A stretch of DNA of 64,000 bases from Alentia gelatinosa (taxonomy: Eukaryota > Annelida > Polychaeta > Phyllodocida > Polynoidae). Below, in pieces: positions 33,881 through 44,760 of this stretch; the first letter of the stretch is position 1, and each line of letters starts with the position of its first letter. The stretch lies in contig OX465584.1 of assembly GCA_950022655.1 (NCBI GenBank), positions 54,144,789 to 54,208,788 of the forward strand, written 5' to 3'. Below the pieces are notes generated by a model. The model was not told the DNA's origin. It ran no database searches and was given only the letters and a program-made list of their open reading frames with translations. A program made the translations under genes and the position numbers.

Positions 33881-34164
33881 AGGCCCGGCATCCGCCTACT
33901 ACGATATGGCTCCGATATGGTCTGCGATGCACCTCCCGATAAAAAATCAAAATCGCGCCGGAAGGTCACCTAATATCTGGGCAGTTGACCACGTTTCTGT
34001 TATTAGGCACTGAAAAAAAACCCTTATGATGCATCGTGGATTGGCATGTCTAGACATATGTCTACGATTTTACACCTTCATGATATATCTCCAATATTTG
34101 CTTTTTGTGTCGGTGCCAAATCGGTAGGTCTAAATTTCTATCGTAGTAGGTGGACGCCGGGCCT
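33881..34164 (+). mobile_element. TA-flanked MITE, CGTCCACCTAC group (copy 4)
   Basis: Left AGGCCCGGCATCCGCCTAC, right GTAGGTGGACGCCGGGCCT followed by TA. The left border is TG, probably a mutated TA. Interior as in 26906-27182. Confidence 0.87.
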
Positions 34165-34166
34165 TA

Positions 34167-35049
34167 GAAATCCGATAACGTCTGTTTCAATCTGCAGAAT
34201 TTTGGTCTCGGATAAATTTGTCGTGCCCCACTGACAGTTTTTTTAATCATTTGTGTCAGAAATCGGTGAATGGAAACTGAAAATTGAAATAGTATGCAAC
34301 CGCACCATGTTCCGATTATTGGCGTATTTTGGGCACCACTTTACTATAACTTTGTTGCCGACGAATTCAACATGGGTTGATTTTGTTGGAGATAAATTGG
34401 GCCAGAGATATCTGTGTACCAAGTTGAAATGATGTAGGCCCCTGTCGCTCATGTCTTTTTCTAATCATCCCACATATTTTGCACCTTTGGAAGGATAAGA
34501 CCCATAAGGCTATCCCACAGTGCACCTGACAAAAGGAAAGACGCTGGCAGTGTAATTGCTAGTTCTACCATCATCCACTAGGAAATCGTAAGATAGCTCC
34601 AGGATATTGTAAGGTAGCGCCGCGGCAGTTATCTATAGAAAATATTGAGACGAGGCTAAAATTCCTCCATGCCAAGCCCCAACAAACATTTTTGATAAAA
34701 TCCATTGAAAACTGGACCCGCCACGTGGTGTTTTGGCTGGCATCAGGGGGGAAGATGGCTGCTTCCATAGCTCAATAGCTATTTTGCCCTATAGGTGGAA
34801 ACATACTCCAGGCTTCCAGGCTACCTCGACAAGAATTAATTTGTTGGTTTGGGGTTTGATTGGGTACGAACCTGATCATCGGATTGGTTTCTCGATGTAA
34901 CCCTTGTGAGCTACATCAGTAATTGGCTCGGGAGGACTATTTCACCAATAGTAATCTGAGGAACTCCTCGCCTAAATCCTTGCCAGCAGATTGATATAAT
35001 TACCATATATATTTGTATATATATTGTGCGTTGGCCACATGCTAATTGG
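34167..35049. other. No gene recognised
   Basis: Contains scraps of GACCGATT/AATCGGTG text (34220-34280). The 69- and 65-residue frames have no domain. Confidence 0.3.
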
Positions 35050-35783
35050 AAGCCATTTCTCATTGGCAGTCAAAAACGGCACCGATTATTTGAGTTCCCC
35101 TAAATATTTGACGGTGGTGCCACCGACTGTACTTCTGTATCAAATAGTCAGTGATTGTTCTGATAAAACTTGAGGATCACCGACAAAATCAAGGCGTTTT
35201 CATTTGGTCGGTCATTGTCTGAGTCGGTAGGAGGTGGCTTAAAGCCCAATACACATCTACCGATTTCGGAACATTGATGTGCCTTTTTCGGCGACAAAGG
35301 AATTTGTGTCAGGCGAGGCATCCTAACCCAGTCGGCCCTAGCTGGTAGATGTAGGACAGCTAGGCAATGGTCAGCCAAAGATTAGTGAACCCCCCACCTT
35401 CCTGAGAAGTTCTTTTGTTGCCGACCAATTGCCGTTCCATATTCCTAAATCGGTCACCAAAGATTTATCATCATGTTGATAAATCCAGTCGCTGAGAACG
35501 GAACATTGGAAAATGGCCCTTGATTGCGTGGCCGACAAGGGCCAATGGGTAACTTAATTTGCCTGTGAGAGGTTCACCGACTCCTATATGATTTGGGAAC
35601 TAATCGCTCAAACCTGAATCAGTAGATGTGTATTGGGCTTTACTGCATAACCTATGCACAATTAATCGGTAAGCATTTCTGTACATGTCTGTTTCCATTC
35701 ACTGGTGTTGGTATACCAAAAAGATCAATTGGTACTTCCCTACCGCAGATCGGTGCTGAATAATCGGCCGATGGAAAATAGCT
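35050..35783. mobile_element. TTTCCACTGGCC-group element interrupted by a second element
   Basis: Left AAGCCATTTCTCATTGGCAG, right GGCCGATGGAAAATAGCT and TA at 35784-35785. The interior left and right of the insertion align with 39335-39694 (for example CTATGCACA and GTTTCCATTCACTGGTGTTG). The element at 35242-35640 splits it. Confidence 0.75.
35242..35640 (+). mobile_element. Nested TA-flanked MITE, AAGCCCAATACACATCTACC group
   Basis: Left AAGCCCAATACACATCTACC, right GTAGATGTGTATTGGGCTT, TA at 35240-35241 and 35641-35642. It sits inside the host element 35050-35783, whose sequence resumes directly after the right TA. Confidence 0.85.
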
Positions 35784-35865
35784 TATACTCTGCCTATAGG
35801 TCAGGGAGAGCTCATATGGACTTCTAATGTGCTGCAAAAACTACCCCTTCACGTTCTGCCTGCCA

Positions 35866-36130
35866 ACTCTGTGACATTAGGAAAGGTGCAGGGGCCCAAA
35901 GTCTCAGTGTCATAGAGAGGTGTGCCAAGTTAACCATGATCTATTACTACAGACCGAAACACCTAATTGACCCACTGGTGCATGATATATTTGGATCCTA
36001 GGGAGGCATGTTGTAGAAATGGTAAGTTGACTGGGTGCAAGTGATTTACAGAAATTGAACCATTGAATATAACCCATACCTTTAAATTGTTTTCTTTTTC
36101 ATAATTCTACGCTCATTCACCAATGATATG
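35866..36130 (+). repeat. Dispersed repeat with CCATGATC core (copy 2, diverged)
   Basis: GGGCCCAAAGTCTCAGTGTC, ACACCTAATTGACCCACTGG, TTTGGATCCTAGGGAGGC and CACCAATGATATGCC correspond in order to 37795-38030. Confidence 0.6.
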
Positions 36131-36204
36131 CCGTATTCCATTTGTTTATTATTTATTAATCGAGTATTTTTTCATAAAACAATTGAATGGTAAATATTAC
36201 TAAA

Positions 36205-36290
36205 TTTCAAAAATAATGCATCAAGGCATTATCCAGTCTATGCTGGGGAATGCCTCAAGGCATTATCCGCCCTGAAAGGGTTCAGTTATT
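36205..36290. repeat. AATGCCTCAAGGCATT repeat fragment
   Basis: GCATCAAGGCATTATCCAG and GAATGCCTCAAGGCATTATC, ending CCTGAAAGGGTT. Relative of 33290-33560 and 38395-38470. Confidence 0.6.
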
Positions 36291-36949
36291 CTTCCTCGGC
36301 ACCCCCACCCCCATCTAGGCGCAGACATGAAGACCCTTTTCTGTAACTCGTACAAGGGTTATCATTAAAGGCAGAATTCCACTGGACCGACGGTAGCCGA
36401 TTCCGTAGCCAGACAATCGCCGATTATTATCGGATGCCCTATAATTACTCAAATCTTTGAAAATGGTCATTTATTAAACTATTATTATCAGAATCAAATG
36501 AATTACAATACGTGAGCTTCCTCTTAAGGGCCTAGGAACAATTGATCGGGTGAGAAATCGGCCTGGTGGATTGTGCCCTTTAATAATATCTAAATTCGTT
36601 CGCTAAGACAGTCTTAGCTATCCATAAGGTCATCCAATGGTTATCGTTTAATAATATCTAAGTCACTAAGACAGTCATGAACTGTCCTTCCGAAGGATTT
36701 TTTTTTTAATTAGACTTTATTAGGGTCTTCATTAAATCTCCAGGCTCGGCTACCGCCGTTCTGCAATGATAAAAAAAATTCATGTTGCACAGGCTACATC
36801 ATGCTATATTATCGTTCCAAGTCAATGTATTACTAACCCGTGTTGCTGTGGATTAATGAGATGGGATGAGATGAAAATAATATTGGCCATGAGGTCAGGA
36901 GAAGGATAATAAAATATGGACTTATTCAACGCGATGACTCTCCCATCCT
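36291..36949. other. No gene; scraps of the CTCGTTTAATAATCTAG repeat
   Basis: GACATGAAGACCCTTTTCTG at 36325 and two CTAAGACAGTC blocks (36602, 36666) match parts of 36950-37172. A T-run lies at 36700-36708. Confidence 0.45.
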
Positions 36950-37172
36950 AGCGCTCGTTTAATAATCTAGGATCGTACATGAAGACCTTTTCTGTACCTC
37001 GTACAAGGGTTCCCGTTTAGTAATATCTAAGTCTCTTCTCTAAGACAGTATAGCCGTCCATAAGGTGGTCCACGAGTGTTGAATAACGTTGACCCACATC
37101 GTCCCTGGGTCTCTATGGCATACAGAAAAGGGTCTTCATGTACGTGCCTAGATTATTAAACGAGCCCCAGCG
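36950..37172. mobile_element. TIR element, GCTCGTTTAATAATCTAGG ends
   Basis: Left GCTCGTTTAATAATCTAGG followed by ATCGTACATGAAGACC. The right end is the inverse, GGGTCTTCATGTACG, CCTAGATTATTAAACGAGC. CTAAGACAGTATAGCCGTCC is internal. Shorter relative at 37648-37790. Confidence 0.8.
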
Positions 37173-37647
37173 CCTGGGAGAGACACATAGAAGAACCAAT
37201 CAGAGGATGGTTTGCATCTTGAACTGTCCTTCCGAAGAATTTGGGTGAAGATAAGGATAATGAAATTATTTAACGTTATGACTCTCCCATCCTGGTTTTT
37301 ATCCTCCCACGAAACTATCCTATCATTGTCCCCATCCTCCTCAATATCCCAGGATATTAAATAGCCCCCTGATTCTATGAGAAACTGAATGCTGTCCGGA
37401 AATGACCGGTCATTCGCAGGAAATTCCGCTCTCATGACATCGGCAGAGGGTGAAAGGGTCATACCACATAGGCCCAGTGTACACCTACCGATTTTGACCA
37501 CCGATTTTATTAGAGCATGCTTGCACGTGCTTAATACATCATCTAGAGGTTAGAGTGGTCACATGGAACTTTGAGTGTGCTTCCAGAACACTGTCCCTTT
37601 ACTATCTGCATGCTGTTCACTGTGATCATGAGAACAGAGCAGGGAGC
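37173..37647. other. No gene recognised
   Basis: The 117-residue minus-strand frame at 37148-37501 starts in the adjoining TIR element and ends in text like other repeat ends (GGCCCAGTGTACACCTACCG at 37470). I do not regard it as a gene. Confidence 0.35.
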
Positions 37648-37790
37648 CAGGGGCCCGTTTAATATTCTAGAATCGTATATGTAGAGCCTTTTCTGTATGC
37701 CATAGAGACCAGGGACGATGTGGGTCAACTTAATTCAACACTTATGAAAGATCTTATGTGTACCATCCTAGATTATCAAACGGGCCCCTG
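37648..37790. mobile_element. Short TIR element, CAGGGGCCCGTTTAATATTC ends
   Basis: CAGGGGCCCGTTTAATATTC at the left, ATTATCAAACGGGCCCCTG at the right (143 bp). The interior has GCCATAGAGACCAGGGACGA, also in 36950-37172 on the opposite strand. The CAGGGGC start is hAT-like, but no target duplication is clear. Confidence 0.75.
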
Positions 37791-37794
37791 GGTC

Positions 37795-38030
37795 TCAGGG
37801 TCTTAGAGGTGTGTACAGCTGACCATGACCAATCACTCAAGACCAAAATACCTCAAGACCCAATGGTGCTTGATCTGTTTGGATCCTAGATAGGCAGTTG
37901 CAGAAACATCAAGTGGACAGGCTGCAAGTGTGTGACAGAACCTATCCATAGACTGAATCTAACCCAAACCTTTTAATTGTTATTCATTTATAATTGCACG
38001 CTCGTTCATCTATGATGAACATCCTATTTG
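37795..38030 (+). repeat. Dispersed repeat with GACCATGACCA core (copy 3, diverged)
   Basis: GTGTACAGCTGACCATGACC, AAAATACCTCAAGACCCAAT, TTTGGATCCTAGATAGGC and TAATTGCACGCTCGTTCATC match 35866-36130 and, inverted, parts of 48940-49290. Confidence 0.6.
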
Positions 38031-38394
38031 CTCCTAGTAAGAATCTGCCACCGCCGACCGATTATTACATGTTCCTGATGAAATATCGGTAAGTGTAAAC
38101 AGCCAAACTTCCAAACCCGAAATTGAACTGGGTTATATTAATCGGTGATAGAATATAGATTTAAAGAAATCTGGATTCAGTCGTCTGGTGTAAAGGCCTC
38201 AATGACTTGGGATATCACTGATTATTGCATCTTATATCTTCTCAGGCCTCTCGACTTTTCTCTTCCTTATATAATTTCGGTGCGTTTTACGTCGGCAGGT
38301 GTGAAGGCAGCCATATATGCTACGTTTCCACCTGCTGACGGAAAATGCACAGATCCCTGAATAGATAGGAAATAAGCATTTCTTGAGCGGAGAG
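38031..38394. other. Diverged inverted-repeat scraps, no gene
   Basis: CACCGCCGACCGATTATTAC and GTCGGCAGGTGTGAAGGC resemble 12280-12480 and 21990-22080. No boundaries could be drawn. Confidence 0.35.
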
Positions 38395-38470
38395 TTAACT
38401 CATTCAAGCCGAGTGATGCCTTGAGGCATTCCCCAGCATAGGACGAATGATGCCTTAATGCATTATTTAT
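38395..38470. repeat. GATGCCTTGAGGCATTCC repeat fragment
   Basis: AACTCATTCAAGCCGAGTGA, GATGCCTTGAGGCATTCCC and GATGCCTTAATGCATTATT. Inverse relative of 36205-36290. Confidence 0.6.
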
Positions 38471-38769
38471 AATATTTCTGATATCATTGTTTTGTAAAGC
38501 AATAATGAATCAATAAATATGAAACTTGCATATAACATACACTTATGACATGATATTTCTCAGGTAAAACAAATAATCATATTGAGGTTGAAGTGTCATA
38601 TCATGTGATCGAACAACCAAATCTGGGTTTAGACAATGATAGGCTCTCCCCCTAGGATAGCACCTGTCCCTGGTACCGGTCCCGAGCAATATGGGTCGGT
38701 CACAGATCCCAGCCGGTATAGGGTTAATAGGGGTCACGCTGCAAGGCCTACGTGTCCACCTGCCAAGCA

Positions 38770-39135
38770 AAAGGGCACCGTTTCCATTGGCCGATCATTC
38801 TGCAGGCCCGTTTCCATTGGCAGATTTCCCGTCACCGATCTACAGTCAGGAACCACCGACGGACTTTTGGTACTGCTGACCCAAAATCGGTCAATGGAAA
38901 AGACCCAGCTCGTGAATTTTCTGCTTAGATTATGCAATTTGGTGCCACCCACAACTGAGAGAAGGGTTGGTCACTGAGTGAAATCTACTACTCTCACTGA
39001 TTTTGCGATACCAATGTACAGTCGGTGGCGCCACTCAAAAGATCTCTGCCGTTTTCATCGGCCAATGGAAATGGGCCTTACACTGATCTGCATTCGAGAA
39101 AAACCGATGCAAGATCAGTGAATGGAAACATCCTA
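38770..39135. mobile_element. Outer TTTCCACTGGCC-group element, interrupted
   Basis: GGGCACCGTTTCCATTGGCC then GATCATTCTGC at the left. It resumes at 39081 with CACTGATCTGCATTCGAG and ends near GATCAGTGAATGGAAACA. The inner element 38804-39078 interrupts it at the usual ATTCTGCACCGATCTGC join. Confidence 0.6.
38804..39078. mobile_element. Nested MITE, TTTCCACTGGCC group
   Basis: AGGCCCGTTTCCATTGGCAG at the left, GGCCAATGGAAATGGGCCT with TA at 39079-39080 at the right. Interior aligns with 23779-24076 (CAGTCAGGAACCACCGACGG, GGTCACTGAGTGAAATC). Confidence 0.8.
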
Positions 39136-39334
39136 GTATTTGATATTTTCTTTGGCAAAGTTTCTGGTATCTTCGGAATATATCAGGAAGTATCGTATGA
39201 TATGGTGACATGGTGAATGTATTCAAGCGATCAATCGCATCAACGCCCCTCTTGCTGAAAAATAGTTTAAGAAAGACAAATTCTTTGGCAAAAACCAGCC
39301 TGGTCAGATTGTCGGATCTTATGATATGTGTATA

Positions 39335-39694
39335 AGCCCTTTTTTATTGGCCGACGAAAATTGCACCGATTAATTGAAAAGTCGGTCAGTGGTGGCCAAC
39401 GACTTCATGTTGGTGTCTAAAAATCAGTGAGGGCACTGTGTATGCCTTGTTTTTGCTGCATTTGACAGGACCATGGGTACTGTCCTACAAACACAATGAC
39501 CATCTCCGTTCTATAAACCCCTTTAATTCTGTTGGCTGTGACCAAGTCATTCGGTGGTGGCCTCATTGCATGATCTATGCACAGTCCCTGCATGCCTGTT
39601 TCCGTTCACCATTCTGGTGTTGATATACCGAAAATCGATCAGAGGTTACCGACTGCAGTTCGATGGCGAATAGTCGGCCAGTGGAAAATGGGTT
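39335..39694. mobile_element. TA-flanked MITE, TTTCCACTGGCC group (uninterrupted)
   Basis: AGCCCTTTTTTATTGGCCGA at the left, CGGCCAGTGGAAAATGGGTT at the right, TA at 39333-39334 and 39695-39696. Serves as the empty-site reference for 35050-35783. Confidence 0.82.
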
Positions 39695-39998
39695 TATCTT
39701 TGTGTTGACATTCTGTGCTTGTCATTGGCTGGTGGCTTGCCCCGCACGTCGTATATAAGGCGGGCAGTGCCTGTTGATAGGACTGCTATGATTGGTTGAT
39801 TCTATCCTGGGAAGTGCACAAAATACCGTGTAACCAGGTCAATTTTGAAACACAATGGATGCTCTCTTATCATGTGAAATGAAATTGGACTTGATCTGAA
39901 TGGTGCAAGTCAACATGATTTAGGGTGTTCAAAACAGGAAGCATTACACTTGTGATACCATCACCATGAACGTTGTTGGAGTGCACTGCGTATGCGTA

Positions 39999-40337
39999 AA
40001 GGCCTATTCCCACTAGGCGATTTCTGCCCCTGAGACTACTGCCGGGCATAATAGCTGGTAAACTGCAGTCGCACAGAGGGTGGGAGGGCATAGTTGCTGA
40101 CTATGCCCTGATATATTTCAAACATTGAAATTGAATCGCAAGAGACTAGTGTCCTTTTAAGAGAGAATCCAGTTGCCGACTCAAGCCCGAACAACAGGGG
40201 GTAGGGCTATAGCCGCTGACGATTTTGCCATTTTGTATTCCCACTTGGCGATGCATGAAATTCCTAGAAATTTTGGCTGATAGTCGTCGACGGGTGCCCT
40301 CTGAATGCCCCAAAATCGCTTAGTGGGAACCGGGCTT
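39999..40337. mobile_element. TIR element, AAGGCCTATTCCCACTAGGC ends
   Basis: AAGGCCTATTCCCACTAGGC at the left, TAGTGGGAACCGGGCTT at the right. A second terminus-like TATTCCCACTTGGCGATGC lies internally at 40236. TA is visible on the left only (39997-39998). Confidence 0.7.
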
Positions 40338-41090
40338 CAGCTGGTCAGATTCTGTCCAACTCGATCGGGCTGTCCCTGCCTATCCGCCGAGTCCCGTATC
40401 GGATGACTGGGGAAGTAGCGCTAGTCTATCACTGGGATGAGCTACTCACGGAGGGTCAGATCGCCTCCTGATTATAGGGTACAGAGCGATTGGTAGTTCC
40501 ACTATCATCCATCAGGATATTGTAAAATAGCGCCAGGAGTCTGTAAGATAGCGCCACTGTATTCGGAGGAAACCCACTGTTGTCAGTTGTTTTATTATCC
40601 ATGGATTACAAAGTAGCCATTGAGAATGTATGGGGACCCAGTAGACCGTTACCCATTATTTAAAAACTGTCAGACACCATAACCATGATACACGGATTTC
40701 AAATTTGTGGTATAGGAACTTCAAATCCATAGTATACGGAAAATCTAGTCTATTTGTTAGTATTTACAGCTCTATGCCTATGGTTGGAAAGCAAAAAGAA
40801 CTAGTCCCAAATGATCAATCCAATGATATGTCAATTCTTGAGCGTAATTTACGCTTAAATATGCTTGTATATTGCTAAGCGTGAGCCTTAACCATCCATA
40901 ATTGTCTATATAATCCATAGATAATCATTAAATGAGGCTAGACACCCTCTATGGCAAGGAATAAATGCAAACAAGCTATCCATAGATAACGGCACCCACC
41001 ACCTGGTGTTTCTTTGGCAATGAGGGGTAAGTTGGGTGTTTCTTTAACGCAATAGCTATCTCCCTTATGACTCCAGTGTCTGTATAGGCC
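40338..41090. other. No gene recognised
   Basis: Unassigned, apart from small direct repeats of CCATAGATAA/TCCATAG near 40912-40990 and the paired ATTGTAAAATAGCGCCAG and CTGTAAGATAGCGCCAC at about 40516-40556, which also echo 34592-34620. Confidence 0.35.
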
Positions 41091-41091
41091 T

Positions 41092-41235
41092 TTTCCATAG
41101 GCCGACAAACACTGTCTAGATTTTCTGTGTTCTCCTGATAGCCTATTTTCATTTGGCGTCAGCAGTGCTAAGGTCCTTCGGTGGTTCCTGACTGTATATA
41201 GGTAAAGGCACCTACCATCGGTACCTACCATCGGA
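41092..41235. mobile_element. Fragment, TTTCCACTGGCC group
   Basis: AGGCCTTTTCCATAGGCCGA and CCTATTTTCATTTGGCGTCA with GGTGGTTCCTGACTG. The overlapping minus-strand 156-residue frame (40938-41408) is not gene-like. Confidence 0.45.
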
Positions 41236-41576
41236 AAATGCGCCGATAAGATATCGGGAAGAATAGCGTTAGTTGTTAGTGCTCCCCGAGGAAATATCGA
41301 TAATGATGTTCGGTAAGACTTCAAGTCATCACAAACAATAAGTGGTTTAATCTGTTTATGTCTTAAACCTGACGACCGATTATTGGTTACACGTGCTTCG
41401 ATTTTCAAGAGAATCGATCACATAGAGAGAATGAGAAAGTCTGGATACTAGCCCTCCATAAATTGCAACTGAATATATTTTTTTATTCCCACAAAACCTG
41501 TTCCAACATACTGCAACACATTGCAACACAGCTCTTCTGATAGGCATACAATTTGAAAATTTGTATGGTAGCCTTA

Positions 41577-42020
41577 AGGGGGCGTCCACCAACCACGACA
41601 AGGCTACGACAATGGCTTTCCGACAAGGTCCACGACAGGCTTACAATTGGAAAGCGTGTCGTAGCCTTGTCGTGGTTGGTGGACCCTAGTTTCCGACAAG
41701 AGTCTACGACAAGGCCACGACAGGCTGCGACATGAAGCTTGTTGAGGGCCTGTCGGGGGCCTTCCGACAAGGCTACGACAATATCGAACATGTTCGATTT
41801 TTCCCACGACTGGACCTTTGTCATGGAGTGTTGTGGTTTCCTCGATATCACTGTCGTAGTGTGTCGGTACCATGGACGCCTTTTTTATGGCATCCAGCAA
41901 AGTCTACGACACGCCCCGACAACACTGTCGCAGAGCTGCCCTTCTCACGACAAGGCTGCGATTGGAACTTTCATGTCGGTACTTGTTGTAGCCTTGTCGT
42001 GGATGGTGGACGCCACCCTT
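41577..42020 (+). mobile_element. TA-flanked TIR element, CGTCCACCAACC group (copy 2)
   Basis: AGGGGGCGTCCACCAACCAC at the left, GTGGATGGTGGACGCCACCC at the right then TT, TA at 41575-41576 and 42021-42022. CGACAAGGCTACGACA arrays as in the sister copies. The open frames of about 100 residues across it also occur, shifted, in the other copies and reflect the repeat. Confidence 0.88.
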
Positions 42021-42040
42021 TACAGTCCTTATCGTTCTTA

Positions 42041-42431
42041 CCTGGAGTTTACACTAGACAACTAAATAGATGGCGACTGTAGTTTGTCAGGGCAATAGTT
42101 GTCAGGTGGTGCTCTATTTCGCAATGTCTACCGCAAAAGTCATCGACCTCAGAATGTACTTGAGTGTTTACAGTGACGACTAAGTTTTCAAAGGATCACC
42201 GCCTGTCTAGATGACGAATTCAAGCTGGCTAGAAATAGTCGTTGGAGTCAGAGCATGTCCGATAGTCTCCAGGTGGTGCAGAATTCTGTAATCTGACCTA
42301 ATCAAACAATCTGCAATCGTCACACACTTGGCGTTTACACTAGACCATTCCTACCAATTTACTGCTGAAAGTCGTCAGGTGGTGCAAAATGCCAGAATCG
42401 CCAGCCAGAATCGTCTAGTGTAAACGCCTGG
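42041..42431 (+). mobile_element. TIR element, GGCGTTTACACTAGACGA group
   Basis: CCTGGAGTTTACACTAGAC at the left after TA at 42039-42040, and GTCTAGTGTAAACGCCTGG at the right. The interior has TGGCGACTGTAGTTTGTCAG and AAAGTCGTCAGGTGGTGC. The right flank is CG rather than TA. Confidence 0.8.
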
Positions 42432-42930
42432 CGCTTTTTAAAAACACCTCCCTGGTTTCAGAGTAAGATGTATTGCATAGAATATCAATATCGGACGGCA
42501 GGCGCCTCTCCTGTATGCCTCTGGAAAACCAGCACTGTTTACGACCAATTTAGGAGAAAGGCTTTGAAGAATAATTGAGGTAGCATCCGCAGTCCCCAGG
42601 TCTAGATGTCTGTGCCTCAGGGGATACTGACAGTGAGGCCGTAAAGGCTGCAGGTGGCTGCGACTGGACACTGTTCCTTTGATGATCAGTCCCTTAACAC
42701 CTTCCTCACGTTCCTTATTCATGGCGGATCCATGCTCCCAATTATTTAGGGCTTTATGTGTGAATGAGGTGAATCTACTTTCACTTACTGTGGGTTCTTC
42801 TTGGGTAGAGCACTGAGCAGTGACCCTGGGTTTGGTTCTGGTGTTTTCGCCCACCCAAAAAAATTCCAAGAAACATTTCTGGGTAATGATAGAAAATAAA
42901 AATAATAATTGGCTAGTTATTTTAATTGAG
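42432..42930. other. Unassigned; one 173-residue frame without family features
   Basis: The minus-strand frame at 42438-42959 is the second longest of the window but begins inside the adjoining TIR element. The rest of it (42440-42900) is not seen elsewhere in the window, so a decayed coding piece cannot be excluded. No domain recognised. Confidence 0.25.
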
Positions 42931-42932
42931 TA

Positions 42933-43362
42933 AAGGGGGGCGTCCACCAACCACGACAAGAGCTGTCAAGAAAGTTCCTTTCGGCGCCTTGTCGCAGCTT
43001 TGCTGTGAGAAGAGCAATGTTGGGACAGCGTTGTCGGGGCGTGTTGTAGACGTTACTGGTTGCCGTTAAAAGGCACCCATGGTTCCGACACGCTACGACA
43101 GTGATATCGAGGAAACCACAACACTCCATGACAAAGGTCCAGTCGTAGCGAAAATCAAACATGTTCGATATTGTCATAGCCTTGTCGGAAGGCCCCCGAC
43201 AAGCCCCCGACAAGCTTCCAGTCGTGGCCTTGTCGTAGACTCTTGAACTAGGGCCCACAAACCACGACAAGACTATGACACGCTTTCCAATCGTAGGCCT
43301 GTTGTGGACCTTGTCGGAAAGCCATTATCGTAGCCTTGTCGTGGTTAGTGGATGCCACCCTT
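42933..43362 (-). mobile_element. TA-flanked TIR element, CGTCCACCAACC group (copy 3, inverse)
   Basis: Left AAGGGGGGCGTCCACCAACC, right GTGGTTAGTGGATGCCACCC and TT, TA at 42931-42932 and 43363-43364. The interior is inverse to 41577-42020 (GTCATAGCCTTGTCGGAAGG). Confidence 0.87.
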
Positions 43363-43364
43363 TA

Positions 43365-43857
43365 GGCTGGGAACCCACTGAGCTAATGACACACTACCAC
43401 AAACGTTCTGACACACAACTACACAAGATCTTTCAACACACCAACACACCGATGATGCGGTAATCTGCGGCGTATTTAAGGCCCGGCGTCCACCTATGAT
43501 ATGGCTCCGATATGGTCTACGATGCAGCTCCCGATAAAAAATCAAATTCGCGTCAGAAGGTCACCCAATATGGGGCAGTTAACCACGTTCTGCGATTAGG
43601 CACAGAAAGAAGCCCATTAAAATGTGTGGTGGAATGGCATGTCTGGACAGATTTTGCACCTACCGATATGTCTCAGATATTTGCCTTTTTTATTGGTGCC
43701 ATATCAGTAGGTGTAAATTTCTATTGTAGTAGGTGAACGCCAGGCTTTACTCTGACATTCTATAAAACCAAACTTTTCAATATCCTGACAAGGCTATGAT
43801 GCAGAAACTTTGGTTCTTTGCCTTGTCGGAGCTAAGTCGCAGGCAGTGGGTGTCTGG
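43365..43857. mobile_element. TIR element, GGCTGGGAACCCACTG ends, interrupted
   Basis: GGCTGGGAACCCACTGAGC at the left begins right after the TA at 43363-43364 that closes the previous element. The right end GGCAGTGGGTGTCTGGTT is a diverged complement. CGTCCACCTAC copy 5 lies inside it. Confidence 0.55.
43479..43747 (+). mobile_element. TA-flanked MITE, CGTCCACCTAC group (copy 5, nested)
   Basis: AGGCCCGGCGTCCACCTATG at the left, AGTAGGTGAACGCCAGGCTT at the right, TA at 43477-43478 and 43748-43749. More diverged than copies 2 to 4. Confidence 0.82.
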
Positions 43858-44760
43858 TTAAAGGCCAGGTGTCTACTGCTTCCAATAGTTTCTTAGCAAA
43901 TGCTTACAGCATACTCTGACACAGATAATTCATATCATACGGGAATGTGTTGTAGTGTGTCGGAACAGGTTTTGCGGAAATAAAAACTTAGTTAATTGAA
44001 TAAAAATCCGAGTAAATATCATTGATCATGTTGTTTGTTCCCAGACTATTTTAGAAACGGGCCCCAGGCTGGCATGATCACGTTTTCTGTCGGAATGAAT
44101 GGCCTTCTCGCAGCGTTGGATCCGGTCGATTCTTTTTCTCTGGGAGCGCCACTTCACGGTTCTTTGATGAACGCTCTACAATCTTCTACAGTCGCCACGT
44201 CTTTAGCGTAAACGCCAGGTTAAAAGAATAAATCAGGGTGCATCCTTTTAAAAGCTCTGAGGATTTCGTGATGTTAGATGACGGGTTATAATTGTCAATC
44301 CATTCGAAGATAATGCTATTATATTGCTCACTACAAAGCTCACTACTTTAAAAGCCAGACTTGCTCTCATGCTTCCTAATGAGGTCTGGAATTCCAAGAC
44401 AAGATGCACTCCAAATGTACCTGGTCATAATAGGACAGTCAGGGATCATTGAGTCTTTTCGTTTGGTGGATGCTATCAAGAATCTAAGATTAAACTCAAG
44501 CGTTGGCAAAGTAGAGCCCAAATTAACGTCTCAAACAAGAACCACAGTATCGAATAACTATTTAACTATTTACTTGGGAGCAATTGCAGAGACCCATTAG
44601 AATCGAGACAACAAAGGTAATTATTATGCTGTATGCTCCAGAGATCAAAAATGAATGAGTTGCTTGATTCAAATCATGCAGTACCAGGAGCGACAAGATT
44701 ATAAGATTCATTAAATACACCCTTACATATTATATATCCGTGCAGTATATTCGATAATTA
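43858..44760. other. No gene; scraps of TIR families
   Basis: 43860-43990 has GGCCAGGTGTCTACTGC and TGTTGTAGTGTGTCGGAACA, related to 20697-20760 and 41485-41540. 44175-44222 is a right-end scrap of the GGCGTTTACACTAGACGA group. A 79-residue frame at 44361-44600 lies in otherwise unique sequence but shows no recognisable domain. Confidence 0.4.

Noticed and set aside
40938..41408. 156-residue minus-strand frame
   Set aside because: It crosses scraps of the TTTCCACTGGCC elements and has no recognisable domain or codon signal.
41483..42082. Frames of 98 to 122 residues on both strands
   Set aside because: They lie inside a TIR element, and equivalent frames appear in its sister copies at 27858, 42933 and 54806. 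Both strands are open because of the CGACA repeats.
44361..44600. 79-residue plus-strand frame in unique sequence
   Set aside because: Possible exon, but no motif, splice context or homology could be seen; not enough to annotate.
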